From Elusimicrobiota bacterium (GTDB lineage Bacteria > Elusimicrobiota > Elusimicrobia > FEN-1173): a stretch of 64,000 bases of DNA. The stretch's first letter is position 1. Each line of letters opens with the position of its first letter. The DNA lies in contig JADKCG010000013.1 of assembly GCA_016714745.1 (NCBI GenBank), forward strand, positions 1 to 64,000, in the 5' to 3' direction. Both the position numbers and the translations under genes were made by a program. This document shows positions 59,204-64,000 of the stretch, piece after piece. The notes beneath the pieces were generated by a model that was not told where the DNA came from, made no database searches, and saw only the letters and a program-made list of their open reading frames with translations.

Positions 59204-60861
59204 AACGAGGAAAGGGCCCTCCTCCTCAGCGGCTCTGCCGCCCCAAGTGTCCGGAGCTCTGCGACGGACCGCATCAGCGGCTCTGCCGCCCCAAGTGTCC
59301 GGAGCTCTGCGACGGACCGGTCCTTCGAGCCAACGGGAAAGGTGAGGGGAACCCTTTCGCTGAAAGAGATCAACGTCGCTGGAACCTGGCGTGGGGGGTG
59401 GGGATCCTCCTGGGAATTTGTTATGTCGCGCCGGTGGCTTTGGCGGAAGAGATTTCTGCCCCACGGGTGTCCACATTTACGGCGATGGACGCCGAGGGCG
59501 TTTCTGTCTTCCCTCCCGCTGAAACGGAGCTCGAACGGTCGGTGGAAAAACCCGCCTGGTGGCTTCGCGCGGAACGGATGTTTGAAGAAGGAGTGTTGGC
59601 CGAGACCGCAGGACAGGGTCGCACCGCGCGCAAGAAATACGTGCGGGCATTGAAAATGGTCGCCGACAACGCCGAAGACGCCGCGGTGCTGGTTCTTCGC
59701 CCGGAAATCGCGGCGCTGATCCATCGCGCGGGGGAGGCGTCGTCCCCTCGACCGAACGATGGAGGGAGTGCGGAGATCTTGCCGGGGGTTGAGCCGTGGG
59801 AACTGACAGTGCCTCCCAAGGGCGTTGGACCGAAAGAGACACAAATACGAAGGGCTCCTTTGACCGCGTTCGCCCCCCATATTTCGACGCGTTCCTATGC
59901 GATTGTTGTTGATCCCGAGGACCCTTTGGTTAAACGTTATGTGGCGCTTTACACCGGGCCTTGGAAGGAGCGAACCCAAGCCGCCTTCGATCGAATGGGC
60001 CGATATCAGGACTTCGTGGCCAAGGCCATTGAAGAAGAAAACATGCCTCGGGAGCTGATCTATCTTCCTGTCGTGGAGAGCGAATATCAGACGTTCGCGG
60101 TGTCTCGGGCGGGTGCGGAAGGGATGTGGCAGTTCATGCGCGGGACGGCGAAATACGCGGGGTTGAAAGTGAATTATTGGGTGGACGAACGTCGTGATCC
60201 AGAAAAAGCCACCCGGGCCGCCTTAAAAACATTGAAAAGCCTTTATGAATGGTTTGACGATTGGCATTTGGCTTTGGCCGCTTACAACCGCGGGATCTAT
60301 GGGATCCAGCGGGACTTGGAATTTACCCGATCGGCGGATTTCTCCCTGCTGGCGAAACGTCGGGGGATCCCTTTAGAGACGGAACAGTATATCCCGAAGT
60401 TGATGGCCGTCGTCATTGTGGGGGACAACGCGGAGGCCTATGGCCTGCGTCCTCCGCGCCCCACACGGTCCCCACCGCCCGATTCCGTGGTTTTAGAACG
60501 TCCCCTTGATTTGAAAGTGGCGGCGGCGTGCGCTGGGGTGTCGGAATCGGTGATCCGCGATCTCAACCCCTCGTTGCGATTGTGGGTGACCCCCAACAAC
60601 GAATCTCAATTTACGCTCAGGGTTCCCCCGGGGACCAAGGACCATTTTTTAGCGGAACTGGCCAAAGTGAAAGACTGGAACCCTTCCCCCGGATTCGTGC
60701 GTTACACGGTTCAAAAGGGGGACATCTTGGGTCGGATCGCCTCTCGCTACCGAACCACCGCGGGGGCCATCCAACGGGAAAACAAGCTCCCCAATTCGAA
60801 CCGGCTCCGCCCGGGGCAGACGTTGGTAATCCGCCCTGGGCGAGGATTTAAGGGGGAATGA
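59200..60861 (+). CDS. MltD-like lytic transglycosylase with LysM, N-terminus carrying a duplicated repeat
   Basis: A 553-aa murein lyase. The first 40 residues are encoded by two copies of a 46-bp REP-like element and read QRLCRPKCPELCDGP twice. A signal anchor follows (LAWGVGILLGICYVAPVALA). The SLT domain (about 265-400) shows MPRELIYLPVVESEY with catalytic Glu, SRAGAEGMWQFMRGTAKYAG and LALAAYNRGIYGIQ. A degenerate LysM-like part lies around 430-490 and a clear LysM at 505-550 (YTVQKGDILGRIASRYRTT). The ATG overlaps murA. Unless translation starts inside the insert, the signal sequence is preceded by about 65 odd residues. Confidence 0.88.
   Translation: MKRGKGPPPQRLCRPKCPELCDGPHQRLCRPKCPELCDGPVLRANGKGEGNPFAERDQRRWNLAWGVGILLGICYVAPVALAEEISAPRVSTFTAMDAEGVSVFPPAETELERSVEKPAWWLRAERMFEEGVLAETAGQGRTARKKYVRALKMVADNAEDAAVLVLRPEIAALIHRAGEASSPRPNDGGSAEILPGVEPWELTVPPKGVGPKETQIRRAPLTAFAPHISTRSYAIVVDPEDPLVKRYVALYTGPWKERTQAAFDRMGRYQDFVAKAIEEENMPRELIYLPVVESEYQTFAVSRAGAEGMWQFMRGTAKYAGLKVNYWVDERRDPEKATRAALKTLKSLYEWFDDWHLALAAYNRGIYGIQRDLEFTRSADFSLLAKRRGIPLETEQYIPKLMAVVIVGDNAEAYGLRPPRPTRSPPPDSVVLERPLDLKVAAACAGVSESVIRDLNPSLRLWVTPNNESQFTLRVPPGTKDHFLAELAKVKDWNPSPGFVRYTVQKGDILGRIASRYRTTAGAIQRENKLPNSNRLRPGQTLVIRPGRGFKGE
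59226..59319 (+). repeat. REP-like element D, two tandem copies inside the mltD-like gene
   Basis: Copies at 59226-59271 and 59274-59319 appear identical, with a 48-bp period that keeps the reading frame. Each holds CGGC-TCT-GCCG and GTCCG...CGGAC hairpins. The related copy at 33756-33799 is intergenic. Confidence 0.85.
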
Positions 60862-60898
60862 ACCAGGTCTTGTCCGCGCTGAGGGGTTGATGTCGTCC

Positions 60899-61065
60899 GT
60901 TAACCCGAAAAGTTCAGTTGGATCGCGGAATTCGACGAAGAATCCGGGACTTTTTGTTCCTCAAAACGCTCCACCGTAGACACCGCCACGCTTTTGCGTT
61001 TATCGTCAAAAAAGTCACCGGCTTCTTCATCTCGGTGCTCGCTCCTAACTAAAAGTTCCGGTGTA
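60899..61065. repeat. Repeat family B, copy 3 (diverged)
   Basis: Left end TTAACCCGAAAAGTTCAGTTGG and right end CTAACTAAAAGTTCCGGTGT; inner words GAATTCGACGAAGAATCC and CGTCAAAAAAGTCACCGGC correspond to copy 1. Confidence 0.7.
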
Positions 61066-61203
61066 CCGTTTTTCTTTCACCCCAAACACTCCGGCCGGTT
61101 CGCAGAAACGCCGCTTTTCGCCATCGCTGGCCATAAGAGAGTTTGCCCTTTTCGCGGGGGCTTAATACATCTTCTCTAAGTTTGCCAAAAAAAAACCTTG
61201 AAT

Positions 61204-61330
61204 TTTTCCTAATTTGACTTATACTAATAGGGCGCGTAGCCGAGGCGCTGCCCCTATGCGAAGGCCTCGATTCGACCGCCGTGGGCCATGGACCTCCGCT
61301 GAAGCGGAGGCTCGGGGCGTTTTATTTTCT
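61204..61330 (+). promoter_or_regulatory. Promoter and structured leader upstream of the GGDEF genes
   Basis: TATACT (61220-61225) with TTGAAT 16 nt upstream. The leader from about 61231 can form CGAGGC (61241-61246) with GCCTCG (61264-61269). In the loop, GCCCC (61250-61254) can pair with GGGGC (61314-61318) beside a TTTTATTTT tract. A competing 5' hairpin, GGGCGCG with CGC-T-GCCC, would use the same bases. A perfect CCTCCGC-TGAA-GCGGAGG hairpin (61293-61310) lies between. It looks like an attenuator or riboswitch-type leader of unknown class. Confidence 0.4.
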
Positions 61331-61392
61331 ATTCATGGGAGTTGACCTTTGACATTTTTTCAAACGGACGTGGCGCGGGACAGGGGGAGAAA

Positions 61393-62787
61393 ATGACGGA
61401 CCCTGCGCCGCTTCTCTTTTTTTCACCGGGACATCGATCGATGAGAAGGCAAGTCCTCATGCTCTTGATTGGGCCGGTGGGGTTTCCCCTTTTTTCTCTG
61501 TTAACGTTGTGGGCGATGGTTCGAGCGCCTTATCCCGCCGCCGACCTCTTTCCCGCCTTCATCGCCCTGGAACTTTTCTTATACATCGGGGCGGGGTTGA
61601 GTTGGGCGTTCGCGGCCGCGCTCTTGGCGTCGGCGGTGGCGCTCAGCGGGTTTTTCTTTTCCAATGCGCCGTGGGCCCGAGGTCTTTACGCTCTCCACGG
61701 AGGGTTGATCTGGGGGGTGTTTTGGGTGATCAGTCATTTTAATGGCCGCCGGGATAGGGCGAACAACCGTTTTCAAGAAGAATGGGACGGTCTCGAACTG
61801 GACCTGTCACGCCTTCAATCCGACGTGGAAAATGCGCGCACGGTCATTGATGACAGCCAGGCACGCATTCACGCCTTCGACCGGCTCCAGCTGTTCACGG
61901 ATGATTTGGTCGGTCCTTATCACCGGGACGAGCTTCTCCAACGCGCCCAGGCGGGGTTGGGGACCATGTTTCCTAAAGCCAAAGTCTCACTCCATCTTTT
62001 TCCAAAACCCGACGTTCCGGATCCCTCTGACGAGTGGGGCATGAAAGTCCTTCAATGGGGACAACCCCGATTGTTGCCTTCCCGCGTATCCACCGCCCCG
62101 ACCTGGGAACCCGGCCTCTTCATCTGTTTGCCTGTGAAAGGACGGGACAGCTTTTTGGGATGGATTTCCCTTGAAGCCAAGCAACCCGAATCTCCGTTCC
62201 ATATCCATGATCTGCGACTGGCCAGCATCGGTTCCGACCTGATCTCTCTCGCGTTGGGGAACACGGAACGTTTCAGCCAAACAGAGGCTCTGGCCATTTC
62301 GGATGAATTGACGGGCATCTACACGCGGGGGTACTTCAACGAGCGGTTAGTAGAAGAATTTCGCAAGGCGCGTCACAACGGTCGGCCCTTTTCCTTGGTG
62401 ATCTTGGACATCGATCATTTTAAAAAAGTGAATGACGTCCATGGTCATCATATGGGCGATGAAGTGTTGCGTTGGCTGGCCCGCCTCGTGATGGCTCAAG
62501 CGCGGGAAACCGATTTTGTCGCGCGCTACGGCGGGGAAGAATTCGTGGTGATTATGCCGTCGACGCGGGGGACGGACGCATTTCGGTTTACCCAACGCCT
62601 CGTGAAAATCGTGGCGGCCACGCCGTTTCGTTGGGGACAAAAAAGCATCAAGGTGACCCTCTCCGCCGGGGTGGCGGCGCTCACCGCCGATGTCACAAAC
62701 GAAGAAGAAATGATCCGCCGGTCCGACGAAGCTCTCTTCGCCGCCAAAAAAGGAGGGCGGAACCGTGTCCGGTCCTATTCCGATTAA
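61393..62787 (+). CDS. Membrane diguanylate cyclase (TM-GAF-like-GGDEF)
   Basis: A 464-aa enzyme making cyclic di-GMP from two GTP. Three or four hydrophobic segments (about 20-115; VLMLLIGPVGFPLFSLLTLW, AFIALELFLYIGAGLSW, AFAAALLASAVALSGFFF) precede a coiled coil (about 130-175) and a GAF-like domain (175-300). The GGDEF domain (310-460) has DELTGIYTRGYFNERL, ILDIDHFKKVNDVHGHHMGD and the active site ARYGGEEFVVIMP. No inhibitory RxxD is visible directly upstream of it. ATG 61393 follows GGGGGAG; an earlier ATG-less frame start is unlikely. It overlaps the next cyclase by 23 nt. Confidence 0.92.
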   Translation: MTDPAPLLFFSPGHRSMRRQVLMLLIGPVGFPLFSLLTLWAMVRAPYPAADLFPAFIALELFLYIGAGLSWAFAAALLASAVALSGFFFSNAPWARGLYALHGGLIWGVFWVISHFNGRRDRANNRFQEEWDGLELDLSRLQSDVENARTVIDDSQARIHAFDRLQLFTDDLVGPYHRDELLQRAQAGLGTMFPKAKVSLHLFPKPDVPDPSDEWGMKVLQWGQPRLLPSRVSTAPTWEPGLFICLPVKGRDSFLGWISLEAKQPESPFHIHDLRLASIGSDLISLALGNTERFSQTEALAISDELTGIYTRGYFNERLVEEFRKARHNGRPFSLVILDIDHFKKVNDVHGHHMGDEVLRWLARLVMAQARETDFVARYGGEEFVVIMPSTRGTDAFRFTQRLVKIVAATPFRWGQKSIKVTLSAGVAALTADVTNEEEMIRRSDEALFAAKKGGRNRVRSYSD

Positions 62788-64000
62788 CGTCAGCGTTGTC
62801 CACGCCCTTTTGTTCTGGTGCGTGGTGCCCGTGTTGTGGGGGTGCCTCTTCTTCAACAAAGCGTGGTGTTCCTTCTTGGCGGGGGCGGCCGCGGTCGCGG
62901 CCGTGGCGCACGTTGTGGTCGGACACACGGGGGCCGGGGACCTCGTTTTTCATTTGGGAACGTTCGCTTTGGCCCTGTTGGTTCCGCTTTTGTTTCTCCG
63001 GTCTCAACGCATTCTCGCGCGAGAATTCAGCCGACGCCACTGCGGCTTGCAGGAACAAAAGATGAAAGTTCTTGAAACTCACGCGGCCGTTCTGCGTGAG
63101 AAGGGGGAACGGCTCGATCAACTGGAGCGGCTTCAGAATCGGTTCGCTTTGGTTCAGGTCATGGCCACCAAACTTGAAGCGAGCGAAATTCTTCAGACGT
63201 TGGGCCACATGTGGAAAAAGCGGACAGGGGTCAAAGGATGCCTGATCCTTCGACGGCAATCCAACGGCAGTTGGGGCACGGCTTTTTCCGATGGGCATTT
63301 TAACGTTCAGGATTGGGTGCGGGTGCTCGCCTCTCACCCCTCCTTGGCGCGGTCGCGCAATATCCGGCGGACGTCGGCCCCCGGCAAACAGCTGACGCTT
63401 CCGGGACAGCCGTTTGGGTCCACCTGCATCCTCGTTCCCTTCACGTGGGACAAGGATATTTTAGCGATCGGGATTTTGGAGGTGGACCCGGCGCGTTTGG
63501 ACGAAAGCACCGACGGGTTTAATATCGAGCGGAAACTCGTTTCCATTGGGTTGCGCCGCGCCGACCTCTACGACTTGATGACGGAACGGAGCCGGTTCGA
63601 TGCGTTGACCGGGGCGTTTCTGAGGCGGAGTTTCATGGAACGTTTAGAGGACGGGTTAAGGAAATCCCATCGCTACAACACGCCGCTCTATTTTGCTTTG
63701 ATGGACATCGACAACTTTAAGTCGTTGAACGACCGATGGGGGCACCTGGCCGGTGACAAAGTGTTGATCGCCCTGGCGGCCGCGGTTCGGAAATTGTCCC
63801 ACCCGGGAATCACGTTGGGTCGCTTTGGAGGTGACGAGTTTGCTTTAATATTCGAAATGGAAACCGTCCAAGACGTGGTGGCCTGGTTTGAACGACTACG
63901 TCAATTCCTTGGAGAAAATTCTGCCCGGGACCGCGACACGGTTCTTCGTTTTACGGTCAGCGCGGGGGTTAGCGCCTATTTGCCGGAGCGGCCTCCGGTT
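62765..64000 (+). CDS. Second diguanylate cyclase, 3' end beyond the window
   Basis: A frame of 412 codons from GTG 62765 (AGGAGG 8-9 nt upstream) runs off the right edge. Same plan as the upstream gene: short hydrophobic N-terminus (VHALLFWCVVPVLWGCLFF, AAAVAAVAHVVVG, LALLVPLLFL), a coiled coil (about 85-135), a GAF-like region (135-270) and a GGDEF domain with FDALTGAFLRRSFMERL, MDIDNFKSLNDRWGHLAGD and LGRFGGDEFALIFE. The active site is intact. The last part of the domain and anything after it are missing. Tandem origin by duplication is plausible. Confidence 0.9.
   Translation, partial: MSGPIPINVSVVHALLFWCVVPVLWGCLFFNKAWCSFLAGAAAVAAVAHVVVGHTGAGDLVFHLGTFALALLVPLLFLRSQRILAREFSRRHCGLQEQKMKVLETHAAVLREKGERLDQLERLQNRFALVQVMATKLEASEILQTLGHMWKKRTGVKGCLILRRQSNGSWGTAFSDGHFNVQDWVRVLASHPSLARSRNIRRTSAPGKQLTLPGQPFGSTCILVPFTWDKDILAIGILEVDPARLDESTDGFNIERKLVSIGLRRADLYDLMTERSRFDALTGAFLRRSFMERLEDGLRKSHRYNTPLYFALMDIDNFKSLNDRWGHLAGDKVLIALAAAVRKLSHPGITLGRFGGDEFALIFEMETVQDVVAWFERLRQFLGENSARDRDTVLRFTVSAGVSAYLPERPPV

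Noticed and set aside
58478..59979. Long minus-strand frames opposite murA and the mltD-like gene, rich in APDTWGGRAA-type words
   Set aside because: They are the antisense reading of element D and of conserved coding sequence; no family motif, no ribosome site.
61230..61290. tRNA-like stretch (GGGCGCGTAGCC start, ATTCGA near the middle)
   Set aside because: The 5' acceptor strand has no complementary 3' strand, and D and anticodon arms cannot be formed. Better explained as a structured leader.

Overview
The window comes from a GC-rich, diderm (Gram-negative-type) bacterium. Evidence for an outer membrane: several signal-peptide beta-barrel proteins, a lytic transglycosylase, an RND exporter and a WaaA-like segment. 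Some traits suggest an uncultured lineage such as Elusimicrobiota or Omnitrophota: two giant exported 'hypothetical' proteins opening with an IQDxH module, PorV/UPF0164-like barrels, FlgD-Ig tails and a bacterial PUR-alpha protein. That placement is inference from memory of such genomes, not a computed result. No rRNA, tRNA, CRISPR array, transposase or phage gene was seen.

Layout. 1-7.8 kb: a glycosyltransferase fragment, a two-component pair (kinase frameshifted), a GAF-HD-GYP c-di-GMP phosphodiesterase, then nadC (frameshifted), birA and a REC-HisKA-HATPase-REC hybrid kinase. 7.8-13.7 kb: a tight run of mtnP, a 7-TM protein, a Nudix hydrolase, a lamin-tail-domain protein, a PorV-like barrel and a 613-aa barrel. 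14.1-22 kb: mdh, a PUR-alpha protein, coaX, an outer-membrane protein, def and an ACT-domain protein (minus strand), then a GlcD-GlcE fusion with GlcF. 22.2-28 kb (minus): an operon of FG-GAP propeller, PorV barrel fused to TPRs, histidine kinase (frameshifted) and response regulator. 28.1-33.5 kb: RRM protein, PP-loop amidotransferase-like enzyme and FAD oxidase facing an RND exporter. 34-39.8 kb: giant protein 1 (1927 aa). 40.1-46.1 kb: fur-like regulator, trxA, tlpA-like, polA, mutM, coaE. 46.1-50.2 kb: giant protein 2 (1351 aa). 50.2-55.4 kb: icd, ndk, nfu (minus), rho, LysM-M23 peptidase. 55.4-60.9 kb: rpmE-prfA-prmC-murA-mltD. 61.2-64 kb: two overlapping diguanylate cyclase genes, the second cut by the window edge.

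What stands out. The two giant genes share an N-terminal module that I read as TraB/ChaN/TIKI-like. They also share an almost identical upstream element (TTTACAA-N4-GTTACAACTTCTTAAG) placed exactly 22 nt before their -10 hexamers, so they look co-regulated. Giant protein 1 also carries a WaaA/KdtA-like GT-B half and three repeats of about 91 residues. Several genes have a -10 hexamer exactly 6 nt before the start codon, pointing to leaderless transcription. Intergenic gaps are filled with three families of palindromic, MITE-like repeats, some nested. A further REP-like element is duplicated in frame inside the mltD coding start, and another repeat may supply the start of coaX. Five genes, including murA and nadC, are each broken by one base in a short G run, which looks like systematic consensus error rather than real gene loss.

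Functionally the window mixes housekeeping (translation termination, replication and repair, peptidoglycan, NAD, CoA, biotin, TCA steps) with signalling (three histidine kinases, two OmpR-type regulators, HD-GYP and GGDEF enzymes of c-di-GMP turnover) and a rich set of surface proteins.
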